Shown: positions 54,337 to 63,959 of the stretch, piece after piece | How positions within the stretch are numbered: position 1 is the first letter of the stretch | Layout of the letters: each line of letters begins with the position of its first letter | Assembly: GCF_000423005.1 (NCBI RefSeq) | Contig: NZ_AUHD01000014.1 | Span: forward strand, 33,920 to 97,919 | Direction of reading: 5' to 3' | DNA length: 64,000 nucleotides | From: Gelidibacter mesophilus DSM 14095 | GTDB lineage: Bacteria; Bacteroidota; Bacteroidia; Flavobacteriales; Flavobacteriaceae | Translations under genes and position numbers: made by a program | Notes under the pieces: generated by a model | Database searches by the model: none | What the model was told of the DNA's origin: nothing | The model's input: only the letters and a program-made list of their open reading frames with translations

Positions 54337-55461
54337 TTATTTATTTATATCTTTCCGCACTGTTTTTCGTCGTTTAAAAACTTCAGGTTTAAAATGTTTC
54401 CAAATTTGATGAATGGCCAGGTTGTCTTCCAATTCAGGCGTTCTGATACAGTTTTGAATACCTTTTTTAGTAAATTCCTTATAATATTCGTCAAAAATAA
54501 CAGCCGTAACGCCCTTGTTTTGATATTCTGGATGAATACCTATTAAATAGAAGATAACTTCTTTACTGTGTTTCTTAGCATGCAAAATATGTGTGAACCC
54601 CAAAGGAAATAATTTACCCTTGGCTTTCTGTAAAGCTCTCGCAAACGAAGGCATGACGATGGCAAATGCTACTAAATCATCATTTTTATCAACCACAAAT
54701 TTAATGTATTCAGGATTGACAAAACTGATAAATTTCTTTTTAAAGTATTCTTTCTGGATATCAGTAATAGCTACGAAAGACGATAGAGAGGCGTAGGATT
54801 GATTAAAGAGATCAAACATTTTATCAACGTAAGGCATGACCTCGTCTGTTTTGGTAAAACCCAAAGCCTTGAGCTCATAACGCTTCTTGATCAACTCCTG
54901 AGCTTTAAGAAAAGTTTCGGTTTTGACATTGGAAAAAGGAAATCGGCTTTCAGAATAAAGTTTTTCGTCGGTATAGCCTAACTCCTTAAAATGATCTACA
55001 TAATACGGATAATTATACCAGGTAATCATGTTTCCCAAATATTCATAACCTTCGGTCATTACCCCAACTTTATCAAGGTTTGAAAAGCCTACCGGACCTT
55101 CAACATAATCTAACGCGTTTGCTTTACCAATCTCGTGGACTTTCTCTAAAAGTGCTCTGGTAACTTCTAGGTCATCAATCACATCAAACCAACCAAAACG
55201 CATTTTCTTATGTGTTTGTTGATCCACTTCCAGCCAATTGATAATTGCCGCAACCCTGCCTACAATTTCGCCCTTCTTATATGCAAGAAAGAATGTAGCC
55301 TCCGCATCATTAAAAATTGGATTCTTCTTCTTATCAAAGGTTTCCATTTCCTGTTTGATAATGGGAGGCACCCAATTGGATGAGTCCTTATAAAGTTCAA
55401 AGGGGAAGGTCACAAATGCCTTTAATTCTTTTTTAGAACTTACTTGTTTTATTGTAATCAT
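54337..55461 (-). CDS. GNAT-fold acyltransferase (candidate sulfonolipid/ceramide N-acyltransferase)
   Basis: 374 residues, twice the size of a simple GNAT. The C-terminal half carries an acetyl-CoA-loop-like IGIHPEYQNKGVTAVIFDEY; the N-terminal half has FELYKDSSNWVPPIIKQEME and VEGPVGFSNLDKVGVM. Bacterial ceramide synthase of Caulobacter is a large GNAT-like protein too, so this one may N-acylate capnine or sphinganine. It converges on the alpha-oxoamine synthase and shares an operon with an outer membrane protein (9-base gap). Function inferred. Confidence 0.72.
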   Translation of the reverse strand: MITIKQVSSKKELKAFVTFPFELYKDSSNWVPPIIKQEMETFDKKKNPIFNDAEATFFLAYKKGEIVGRVAAIINWLEVDQQTHKKMRFGWFDVIDDLEVTRALLEKVHEIGKANALDYVEGPVGFSNLDKVGVMTEGYEYLGNMITWYNYPYYVDHFKELGYTDEKLYSESRFPFSNVKTETFLKAQELIKKRYELKALGFTKTDEVMPYVDKMFDLFNQSYASLSSFVAITDIQKEYFKKKFISFVNPEYIKFVVDKNDDLVAFAIVMPSFARALQKAKGKLFPLGFTHILHAKKHSKEVIFYLIGIHPEYQNKGVTAVIFDEYYKEFTKKGIQNCIRTPELEDNLAIHQIWKHFKPEVFKRRKTVRKDINK

Positions 55462-55470
55462 AAAGCGGTC

Positions 55471-56442
55471 TTATAATTTGTCATCCTTAAAATCAACTTC
55501 TTTTTTCTGTTGAATTTGTCGTTCTTGGCGTCTTAATTCATCTTTTGCCGAATTCCCATTATCGATCTCTTTGTCCTGATGAAAATCTAAGCGGTAAGAC
55601 ATTCCAAAGTTTACACCAAACACGGAAGGTGTGTCTTTCGTATTAAAAGTTATAGCCGTGTCCAATTGAAAATTCTTGTTCCAAAGATAAGCGCCTCCAA
55701 AACGGAATAGATTATCCGCATAAAAATCACTGTGGATTCCTTGGGTTTCTGCAAAAACAACCCATTGAGGGTTAAAGGAATGGGTCAGTGTCAAAATGTA
55801 TTGAAAATCAGAATAGTCAGTCCCGATTCTGTCCTTGATCAAATTCACAACAAATACCCAACCTCCAACAAAATTATTTTGGGAAATTACAGCAATTTTC
55901 GGACTGAAGCCTTCTATTCCTGGTGCAGTGTACGGATTATTGTCGGTATCATAGTTGGCACCAGCATAAACGGCTACTGCCGGAATTAACGACTTCCATT
56001 TGAATTGTCGGTTGGCTTTCCAACTGTATAAATTAGGCTTTTCTTCACCCGCTTTTCTGTAGGGATCGTAAATCATATATTTTGCTCCAAAGGTCAAATT
56101 TTTGAAATTAGAGCGCTTATTATCAAGAGGGATGAGCGATGCATTTAAAGTTTGAGTGTCATTTTGAAAAGTGCCCTGGACGTTCAGCTCGAGCTCTTCA
56201 AAAATCAGACCGTATCGGGCGGCAAAATCGACGCCATATCCCGAAACATCATATTTTAAAAGCGAATGTTCTTCTTTTACTAGATATGGTCCTGCTTCAA
56301 ATTGAATGACGTTTGGACCTACAGCAAAAGCACTTTGGGAAACTCCTGGACGGTTCGAATTAATGACCTCTGTATATTGACTAAATGCGACATGGGTAAA
56401 AGTAAAAATAAAAAAAAGTATTGAAAATTTGATAGGTTTCAT
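55471..56442 (-). CDS. Outer membrane transporter-like beta-barrel protein
   Basis: About 323 residues from the ATG at 56442, chosen because it gives the signal peptide MKPIKFSILFFIFTFTHVAF. The body alternates as beta strands (NSNRPGVSQSAFAVGPNVIQ, FEAGPYLV) and resembles the 'MetA-pathway/phenol' group of small outer membrane barrels. After the last strand there is a charged tail. Precedes the GNAT gene in one transcript. Cargo unknown. Confidence 0.72.
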   Translation of the reverse strand: MKPIKFSILFFIFTFTHVAFSQYTEVINSNRPGVSQSAFAVGPNVIQFEAGPYLVKEEHSLLKYDVSGYGVDFAARYGLIFEELELNVQGTFQNDTQTLNASLIPLDNKRSNFKNLTFGAKYMIYDPYRKAGEEKPNLYSWKANRQFKWKSLIPAVAVYAGANYDTDNNPYTAPGIEGFSPKIAVISQNNFVGGWVFVVNLIKDRIGTDYSDFQYILTLTHSFNPQWVVFAETQGIHSDFYADNLFRFGGAYLWNKNFQLDTAITFNTKDTPSVFGVNFGMSYRLDFHQDKEIDNGNSAKDELRRQERQIQQKKEVDFKDDKL

Positions 56443-56648
56443 TTTCTTGTTAATTAGCCTCAAAACTACATATTTTTTTTGATTCACAATTGATTTTAAT
56501 CGATTGAAAATACGCGCTTAAGCGGCTTGGAATATTTGATGTTGTTGATAAAAGTACCATAAATAGGCATAATTTATGTATTATTTAAGTTTTTAAAACT
56601 GTTTATAAATGCGAAGATTTGTATTTTTGGGTAAAATTTCGATTCATC

Positions 56649-56930
56649 ATGCAAATGGCGTCCTTTACTGGTTTTTTGAGAACCATCTTGATTATTTTGT
56701 TGGTCTATTATGGCGTAAAGATTCTTATGAGAATTTTTGCTCCATTCTTGGCGCGCTATATGTCAAAAAAGATGCAGGAGAAATTTGGTGGTCAATTTCA
56801 ACAGCAACCTCAACAACAAGATAGAAATCGTCCTAAGGACGGTGAAACTGTCATTGATAAGATGCCACATCAGCACCAGACTTCTGATAAAAAAGTAGGG
56901 GAGTACATCGATTACGAAGAAATTGATTAA
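56649..56930 (+). CDS. DUF4834-family membrane protein
   Basis: 93 residues from the ATG at 56649 (MQMASFTGFLRT); an upstream TTG frame is rejected. One membrane helix (about 7-25), then a basic and Gln-rich stretch (FGGQFQQQPQQQDRN) and a C-terminal VGEYIDYEEID that is conserved in DUF4834. Function unknown. It stands 30 bases before yfhO on the same strand. Confidence 0.82.
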   Translation: MQMASFTGFLRTILIILLVYYGVKILMRIFAPFLARYMSKKMQEKFGGQFQQQPQQQDRNRPKDGETVIDKMPHQHQTSDKKVGEYIDYEEID

Positions 56931-56960
56931 TTTCCCGCAATTAAACAATCGTAATACTTC

Positions 56961-59384
56961 ATGGCTTTGTCAATCAAAAGATTTTTACCACATCTTCTCG
57001 TTATTATTGGTTTTATTGCACTTTCATTGGCCTACTTCAGCCCGGTATTGAGTGGTAAAAAAATCTTCCAGAGTGATATCATGCATTATATTGGGATGTC
57101 CAAACAGCAAACTGATTTTAGAGCTGAGACGGGAGAGGAAACTTATTGGACCAACAGTGCTTTTGGGGGGATGCCAACCTATCAATTAGGGGCATTATAT
57201 CCACATAATTATATTAAAAAGCTTGATTCTGCATTGCGTTTTTTACCAAGACCGGCAGATTACCTCTTTCTTTATTTTATAGCATTTTACATTCTGTTAT
57301 TAACCCTTAAAGTCGATTTTAAATTGGCTGCATTAGGTGCATTAGCTTTCGGGTTTTCCACCTATCTCATCATTATTTTAGGTGTTGGGCACAACAGTAA
57401 AGCACATGCTATTGCTTATATGCCGTTAGTACTGAGCGGAATTCTACTCGTTTTTCAAAATAAATACATTTCCGGATTTCTACTCACTACAGTCGCCATG
57501 GCACTAGAGTTGAGCGCAAACCACTATCAAATGACTTACTACTTATTGTTATTGGTGTTGATATTGGGCAGTGTTTATCTTTTTGATGCCTATAAGAAAA
57601 AAGAGCTACCACATTTTTTTAAATCTGTGGGTATAATGGTGTTTGCAGTCATTATAGCGATTGGGTTAAATGCCACAAACATCATGGCCACTCAAGAATA
57701 TGTAAAGGAAAGCACCCGTGGTAAAAGTGAATTGACCATAAATGCAGATGGTTCACCAAAGGCGAGTTCCACCGGTTTGGATAAGGCATATATTACAGAA
57801 TATAGTTACGGCTTTTTAGAATCATTTAATCTATTTATTCCACGGTTGTTAGGAGGAGGGAATGGCGAAGATGTCGGAAAGGATTCAGAAATGTTCAAAT
57901 TTTATACAGGAATTGGAGCAAGTCCGTTAGAAGCTGCGCGAGAGGTCAAAAATACACCCACCTATTGGGGTAGCCAGCCTATTGTGGAAGCGCCTGCTTA
58001 TGTTGGAGCCGTTGTTTTATTCCTCTTTGTATTTGCGCTCTTTATAGTGAAAGGACGTTTAAAATGGTGGCTTGTTGGTGGTACCATTATGTCGTTACTG
58101 CTTTCCTACGGTAAAAATCTAGGTTTCTTAACCGATTTTCTTATTGATTACTTGCCGATGTATAATAAATTTAGGGCGGTAAGTTCCATTCAGGTGATCT
58201 TAGAACTTTGTATACCTATATTGGCCATCTTTGGCTTGGTGCGTTTGTTCAATGATTTTGAGAAAGATGAGCAGAAGCTTAAATCATTAAGGATTGCAGC
58301 GGGAATTTCGGGAGGCGTGGCCATCTTGTTTTTGCTGTTTAAGGGATCTTTTGATTTTGTAGGCGTTAATGATGGTTATTATAGACAGGTTTATGGCGAA
58401 TATGGCCAGAGTTTTGTCGATGCGCTTAAAGCTGACAGAAAGACGATGTTTACTTATGATACGTTACGTACCTTGATCTTGGTTATACTTTCAGCTGGAG
58501 GCATTTGGTTATTTTTAAAGAAAAAATTATCGCAAAATGTCCTCATCATTGTATTTGCTGCATTGATTCTATTCGATCTGGTAAATGTAGATCGCCGTTA
58601 TGTTAACAATGAAAATTTTGTATCTGCACTTCAGGTCAATAAGCCTTTTCAAGCAAATGCCGCAGATTTGGAAATCATGAAGGATGATGGGTATTTTAGA
58701 GTATTTGACGTAACTTCAGGTGCAGCAAGAGCCTCCTATTTTCATAATTCATTAAATGGCTATCATGCTGCAAAACTTGGAAGATATAATGAGCTTTTCG
58801 ATTTTTATATTTCGAAGAATAATATCCATGTGTTGAACATGCTCAACACCAAATATATTATTGCCGATGACGATAAAGGAAATGTGTTTCCTTATGTAAA
58901 TGAAGATGCGAATGGTAACGCCTGGTTTATTTCTGAAATTGAAAAAGTGAATTCTACCAATGACGAAATGATGGCTTTAGATAGCCTAAACACCAAAATT
59001 AAAGCGGTTACCACACAGGACTTAAGTTCTGCTAATTTTAATGTAGATTCTACTGCAAATATCTCTATTTCAGAGTATAGGCCTAATTACTTAAAGTATA
59101 ACTCCAGTAATGATAACGATGGCTTTGCAATTTTTTCTGAAATCTTTTATGCGGATGGTTGGAACGCATATATTGATGGAAGCCTACAGCCACATTATCG
59201 TGTGGATTATGTTTTAAGAGGTCTGCCAATTCCGAAAGGAGAACATACTATTGAATTTAAATTTGAGGCTCAAGTTGTCAAAACAGGAAGTACGATCGCT
59301 TTGGCGAGTTCAATTTTGTTTGGGTTACTGTTTTTGGGAGGCATTGTATTGCTTCGGAGACAGCAATCTCAGGATCAAAATTAA
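56961..59384 (+). CDS. YfhO-family membrane glycosylation protein
   Basis: 807 residues with about 12-13 predicted membrane helices and a soluble C-terminal domain of roughly 200 residues before the last helix. AFGGMPTYQLGALYPHN near the front and the late FSEIFYADGWNAYIDG are typical YfhO stretches. The family is related to GT-C sugar transferases that work outside the inner membrane on lipid-linked sugars. It heads a run with a glycosyltransferase and a flippase. Confidence 0.9.
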   Translation: MALSIKRFLPHLLVIIGFIALSLAYFSPVLSGKKIFQSDIMHYIGMSKQQTDFRAETGEETYWTNSAFGGMPTYQLGALYPHNYIKKLDSALRFLPRPADYLFLYFIAFYILLLTLKVDFKLAALGALAFGFSTYLIIILGVGHNSKAHAIAYMPLVLSGILLVFQNKYISGFLLTTVAMALELSANHYQMTYYLLLLVLILGSVYLFDAYKKKELPHFFKSVGIMVFAVIIAIGLNATNIMATQEYVKESTRGKSELTINADGSPKASSTGLDKAYITEYSYGFLESFNLFIPRLLGGGNGEDVGKDSEMFKFYTGIGASPLEAAREVKNTPTYWGSQPIVEAPAYVGAVVLFLFVFALFIVKGRLKWWLVGGTIMSLLLSYGKNLGFLTDFLIDYLPMYNKFRAVSSIQVILELCIPILAIFGLVRLFNDFEKDEQKLKSLRIAAGISGGVAILFLLFKGSFDFVGVNDGYYRQVYGEYGQSFVDALKADRKTMFTYDTLRTLILVILSAGGIWLFLKKKLSQNVLIIVFAALILFDLVNVDRRYVNNENFVSALQVNKPFQANAADLEIMKDDGYFRVFDVTSGAARASYFHNSLNGYHAAKLGRYNELFDFYISKNNIHVLNMLNTKYIIADDDKGNVFPYVNEDANGNAWFISEIEKVNSTNDEMMALDSLNTKIKAVTTQDLSSANFNVDSTANISISEYRPNYLKYNSSNDNDGFAIFSEIFYADGWNAYIDGSLQPHYRVDYVLRGLPIPKGEHTIEFKFEAQVVKTGSTIALASSILFGLLFLGGIVLLRRQQSQDQN

Positions 59385-59525
59385 GTGCCATTTTTGAAAT
59401 TGGACTGTGTTTCCTGTTTGAGATTCGGACGTAATTGGAATAAAGCTAAAGCTTTTATTGTAAGTTTAAAATGAAAGAGGAGGCATATATATTTCAACAA
59501 CCATAATTTATTATAAATTTATAAG

Positions 59526-59545
59526 ATTCCTGCGTAGGCAGGGAT
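59526..59545. repeat. Palindrome ATTCCTGCgtaGGCAGGgAT
   Basis: Imperfect inverted repeat 7 bases before the glycosyltransferase start. Similar 'TCCTGC..GCAGGA' palindromes are widespread in flavobacterial genomes. It could hide or expose the start codon when folded. Confidence 0.45.
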
Positions 59546-59552
59546 TTGCGAT

Positions 59553-60830
59553 ATGCAAAAAAAAGCACTTATTATTACTTATTATTGGCCACCTGGAGGT
59601 GGTCCTGGAGTGCAGCGTTGGTTGAAATTTGTAAAATACCTTCCAGATTACGACATTCATCCGGTGGTTTATATCCCTGAAAATCCCAGTTATCCAATGC
59701 TTGATGAGAGTTTGATAACTGAGATTCCCGAAAAGGCAACCATTCTGAAACGGCCTATAAAGGAACCCTACAAATTCGCCGAATTTCTATCAAAAAAATC
59801 CACTAAAACAATTAGTTCTGGGGTGATTCCGCAGAAAAAAAAGCAGAGTTTAGTTCAGCGAATCATGTTGTACATTAGAGGGAATTATTTTCTTCCTGAT
59901 GCCAGAATAGCTTGGGTGAAGCCTTCGGTCAGTTATTTGTCTGAAATTATTAAAAATGAACATATAGAAACCGTAATTACCACGGGACCACCTCATAGTT
60001 TACATCTTATTGGGATGCAATTAAAATCACAATTACACATCAAATGGATCGCTGATTTTAGAGATCCTTGGACCACGATTGGTTATCACAAAGAACTAAA
60101 ACTAACCTCAAGCGCTGCCAAAAAGCATGAGCATATGGAAAAACAGGTGCTCACAACTGCCGACTATATTATCGTAACCAGTGAAAACACTAAGCAGGAA
60201 TTTGCCAAAAAATCTAATCAGCCAATTCAGGTCATTACAAACGGATATGATCATATGCCGCTTTCGAAAACAACCAAAGATCAAAGGTTTTCTTTGGCCC
60301 ATATTGGATCTTTGCTTTCTGAACGCAACCCTGAGGTCTTATGGAAAGTTTTAGGTGAACTTATAAAGGAAAATACAGATTTTGAACACGATTTCGTATT
60401 ACGACTCATAGGTGTGGTAAGTAAGGATGTTCTCAATGTGATCCACCGGTATATTCCCTCTGGAAATATTGAGATTTTGGGCTATGTCAGTCATAAAGAA
60501 GCTTTGCGATATCAGAGACAATCGCAAATTTTATTACTGATAGAAATTGATTCTGAGGAAACGAAAGCCATAATTCCGGGAAAATTATTCGAATATATGG
60601 TCGCTGAAACGCCTATCATTTCAGTGGGGCCCCGAGATTCAGATGTGGAACGCATTATAAAATCGACCAATACAGGTCGTTATTTTTATTATGACTCTGA
60701 AACCGAGTTAAAGGAACATCTGCTGTCCTGTTTTATGGAATTTAAAACTTCGACGCTTTCTTCCTATCCAATTGGTTTGCAACAGTACAGTAGAAAAGCG
60801 CTAACCAGAAAATTAGCCGATCTCATCTAG
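59553..60830 (+). CDS. Glycosyltransferase, GT-B fold (family 1/4)
   Basis: 425 residues. Front: ALIITYYWPPGGGPGVQRWL, a Bacteroidota-typical acceptor-side loop; middle: KWIADFRDPWT; late: IIPGKLFEYMVAETPIIS and GPRDSDVERI, the donor-binding region of GT4 enzymes. Cytosolic or membrane-bound. Probably builds a lipid-linked or exopolysaccharide glycan exported by the next gene. Confidence 0.87.
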   Translation: MQKKALIITYYWPPGGGPGVQRWLKFVKYLPDYDIHPVVYIPENPSYPMLDESLITEIPEKATILKRPIKEPYKFAEFLSKKSTKTISSGVIPQKKKQSLVQRIMLYIRGNYFLPDARIAWVKPSVSYLSEIIKNEHIETVITTGPPHSLHLIGMQLKSQLHIKWIADFRDPWTTIGYHKELKLTSSAAKKHEHMEKQVLTTADYIIVTSENTKQEFAKKSNQPIQVITNGYDHMPLSKTTKDQRFSLAHIGSLLSERNPEVLWKVLGELIKENTDFEHDFVLRLIGVVSKDVLNVIHRYIPSGNIEILGYVSHKEALRYQRQSQILLLIEIDSEETKAIIPGKLFEYMVAETPIISVGPRDSDVERIIKSTNTGRYFYYDSETELKEHLLSCFMEFKTSTLSSYPIGLQQYSRKALTRKLADLI

Positions 60831-60878
60831 CCACTTGTCTTAAAGTTCAAAATCATTATCTTCGAGTTTTAAACCTCT

Positions 60879-62336
60879 ATGGGAATAGTTACCAACCAAT
60901 CTTTTAAAAATACAGTCACAACATATCTAGGATTTGCCATAGGCGCATTAAACACGCTCTATTTATATGCTTTCTTTATTTCTGATGTGCATTATGGCTT
61001 GGTTTCCTTTATGTTATCAACCGCTACTATTATGATGCCTTTAATGGCTTTTGGTGTCCATAATACCATTGTCAAGTTTTATTCCACTTTTAAAACCAAA
61101 AACTCGCTTAATGGCTTCTTAACGCTGATGTTGTTTTTGCCGTTAGCGTGTATTGTTCCAATTGGATTGATTGGTATTATTGCTCATGACAGCATTGCCA
61201 ATATGCTGTCGCAAAAAAATCCAATCATTGGCGACTATGTTTGGTATATCTATTTTGCCGCCATAGCCATGGCATATTTCGAGGTGTTTTTTGCCTGGTC
61301 CAAAACACAAATGCAAACTGTATTTGGAAATTTTCTAAAAGAGGTTTTTCATCGGGTTGGAATTATGGTGCTTCTATTCTGTGTTTATTTTGATTGGATT
61401 TCGGTAGATACTTTTATTGTTGGCGTCATTGGGGTTTACGGTTTAAGAATGTTTATTATGATGTTCTATGCGTTTAGCATTCGTTTGCCTGTATTTAAGT
61501 TTAATAGGATTGACCGGTTGAACGCCATTTTAAAATATACTTTTTTGATTATAATAGCCGGTTCTATTGCCACGGTTATTCTTGATATAGACAGTTTTAT
61601 GTTGGGCATGTATATCCCTATTGAAAAAGTGGCCTACTATGGCGTTGCCATTTATATCGCTACGGTTATTGTAGTGCCTTCAAGAGCGATGCAACAGATT
61701 CTCCAGCCGTTAACAGCACAATACTTAAATGAGAAGAATAAGGTGGCACTTGAAGATTTGTATGTGCGGAGTTCGCAGACCTTATTTATTATAGGCGGAT
61801 TAATCTTTTTACTGATCGTGTTGAATATTAATGCACTTTATGATACTATTCCTCCCCAATTTAGTGGGGGACTTATGGTAGTCTTTTTAATAAGTATGGC
61901 CAAACTTTATGACTGTTTGATGGGCTGTAACAATGTGGTTTTATTCAACAGTGATTATTATCGGATGGTGTTGCTATTTGGTGTGATTTTAACCCTATTG
62001 ACCATTGGCTTAAATATGATTTTCATTCCATTGTATGGCATCAATGGGTCAGCTTTTGCAACCTTTTTAGCGGTATGTATTTATAATACCATTAAAATAT
62101 ATTTTGTAAAACAAAAGTTTGATATGATGCCATTCACCGTCAATACGTTAAAGGTGACGTTATTGATAATTGCCATGGTTGGTCTGTTCTACTTTTGGGA
62201 ATTTCCATTTCATCCGTTGATGAATATCGCTTTAAAATCAATGTTAATTACGTTAATGTATGTCATCTTGATTTATTGGATGAATGTTTCTGATGATATT
62301 AGTGGGATGATCCGTAAATATTTGAGAGTGAAGTAG
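60879..62336 (+). CDS. Wzx-like polysaccharide flippase
   Basis: 485 residues with about 12-14 membrane helices, MOP (MATE-like) superfamily. QSFKNTVTTYLGFAIGALNT at the front and LYGINGSAFATFLAVCIYNT near residue 390 match oligosaccharide-lipid flippases. It follows the glycosyltransferase after 48 bases. No Wzy polymerase is in the window. Confidence 0.87.
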   Translation: MGIVTNQSFKNTVTTYLGFAIGALNTLYLYAFFISDVHYGLVSFMLSTATIMMPLMAFGVHNTIVKFYSTFKTKNSLNGFLTLMLFLPLACIVPIGLIGIIAHDSIANMLSQKNPIIGDYVWYIYFAAIAMAYFEVFFAWSKTQMQTVFGNFLKEVFHRVGIMVLLFCVYFDWISVDTFIVGVIGVYGLRMFIMMFYAFSIRLPVFKFNRIDRLNAILKYTFLIIIAGSIATVILDIDSFMLGMYIPIEKVAYYGVAIYIATVIVVPSRAMQQILQPLTAQYLNEKNKVALEDLYVRSSQTLFIIGGLIFLLIVLNINALYDTIPPQFSGGLMVVFLISMAKLYDCLMGCNNVVLFNSDYYRMVLLFGVILTLLTIGLNMIFIPLYGINGSAFATFLAVCIYNTIKIYFVKQKFDMMPFTVNTLKVTLLIIAMVGLFYFWEFPFHPLMNIALKSMLITLMYVILIYWMNVSDDISGMIRKYLRVK

Positions 62337-62501
62337 AGGAAGGTTGGTAATCCGAAGTAGCAAGTCTAGATTTGGCACTCGTCAGTTGTTCCTTTATGTT
62401 AATCAAGAACCTTTTGATAATCAAAAACGGAAAATCCCACAAGTTGCTTTGAGGCATACTACTTGCAGGACATTCCACAAGGACGTCAAAAATATATCTT
62501 T

Positions 62502-63791
62502 TTATTGATTTACTCTCCTGTGTGTAGATCTTGATCGTGATGGCGAAGTTTGACTTTTCGCTCGAGAGCTCGATCTTGTGCTACTTTGAGTGGCTTTGGT
62601 ATTGCTACCTGTGTTTTGCGCTTTGTTATAAGTACGAGATTGTGACGTATTTGGTCGTCGTTCAGCGGTGTTTTTATTCACACCTGACGATCTGGAAGCT
62701 CTTGATGCTGTTGATTTTTCCATCTGATTCCTAGTGGTTCTAACAGCGTTATCGGTATTATTATTTACTGCTCTCGAAACTCTGCCTACATTTGTATTTC
62801 TGTTATGAGTGTTTATAGCTGTACCTCTAGAAACTTTGGTATTGGCAGACCGAACTGTTGAATTTTGTCCTACCGCTCTATCAGTTGACGCTCTGTTGGT
62901 GTTTCTTGAAGAGCTACGGTTAACTTTTGCGCTTTCTGAAGTTCTTGTACTAACAGTGTGTGTGGCATTCCCAGAGGTTCTTGCTCTATTGCTTCGAATA
63001 GCGTTGTTAGAAACTGATCTCGAGCTACTTCTTCCAGTTGCTGCAGAGCTTCTGCGTGGTGACGCTTCTTGACAGTATCGGTCGCTGTTATGGGAATTGG
63101 TGGCCACCGCATTTCTGCGGCCTGAACCTATTGAGCTTTGGCTGCGTGGTGAATATCTCACAGGTTCTCTATAATTATTAGCGTATGGTCTGTAATAATG
63201 ATGTCTTACAGGTTTGTAATATTGTCTGTATGGTCTTGTATACACAACACGATAATCTCGAGCTGGTATAGCGTAGTACCGATGCCAAGGTCTGTAGACA
63301 TATGTACGGTTATAAACGTTGATATATCCTGTATAATGGGTATATCTGTTGTAGCGATCATAATGAACATAGAGGCCACCAACACGATTCACATAACCAT
63401 AAGTGTTATAATTAATATTAACATTGCCAGCTTGGGTAATCCGACCGTAATAATCATAATAGATGGGAATATTTTCTATTTGTATGATGGCCCCATATGC
63501 GTCATATTGTACATAAGGACTGTAGTCATAACCAGTATTGAAACTGAAGGATACATGAGAGGTATTAATGGAAATGTTGGTTCCAGGACCATAGTGTGGT
63601 GCATAAAAATCAAATTGACCATCTGGGAATACAGAGAATTCAATACCACCTTCGGTAAAAATAAAGGAATTACCATAACCGTTTGAATAAGAATTAGTGT
63701 ATGTATTATCTTTATGGGTTAAGATGGTTTCTGCATCTACTGATGTCCCCATGAGGAACACTGCAGTAAAAAATAAAGCTAATTTTTTCAT
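62502..63791 (-). CDS. Secreted Tyr-rich protein with basic low-complexity tail
   Basis: 429 residues from the ATG at 63791 (signal peptide MKKLALFFTAVFLMGTSVDA). Residues about 40-210 are full of Tyr, Asn and Gly with repeating 'YDYYGRI' / 'YDRYNRY' units and predicted strands. Residues 215-429 are almost wholly Ser, Asn, Thr and Arg and surely unfolded and positively charged. The first half resembles a flavobacterial family of hypothetical secreted proteins of about 200 residues; the tail looks like an expansion. Probably at the cell surface; it may bind polyanions. Confidence 0.75.
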   Translation of the reverse strand: MKKLALFFTAVFLMGTSVDAETILTHKDNTYTNSYSNGYGNSFIFTEGGIEFSVFPDGQFDFYAPHYGPGTNISINTSHVSFSFNTGYDYSPYVQYDAYGAIIQIENIPIYYDYYGRITQAGNVNINYNTYGYVNRVGGLYVHYDRYNRYTHYTGYINVYNRTYVYRPWHRYYAIPARDYRVVYTRPYRQYYKPVRHHYYRPYANNYREPVRYSPRSQSSIGSGRRNAVATNSHNSDRYCQEASPRRSSAATGRSSSRSVSNNAIRSNRARTSGNATHTVSTRTSESAKVNRSSSRNTNRASTDRAVGQNSTVRSANTKVSRGTAINTHNRNTNVGRVSRAVNNNTDNAVRTTRNQMEKSTASRASRSSGVNKNTAERRPNTSQSRTYNKAQNTGSNTKATQSSTRSSSRAKSQTSPSRSRSTHRRVNQ

Positions 63792-63959
63792 GAGTGTTTG
63801 TTTTTCGTTAAACATATCTTACCGAATACAAACAATGTGCCAAAAACCCAAGCCTAGTTCTTAGGTGTTGTAAATCAATATTTTAATTAACAGATATATT
63901 AAAATGATAGAGGTCAGTATCTAAATACATATCTTTATTGTCAGTAAACATATAATATT

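Noticed and set aside
62809..63686. Plus-strand frames opposite the Tyr/Ser-rich gene
   Set aside because: Products of the low-complexity codons read in reverse; no start context, no family.
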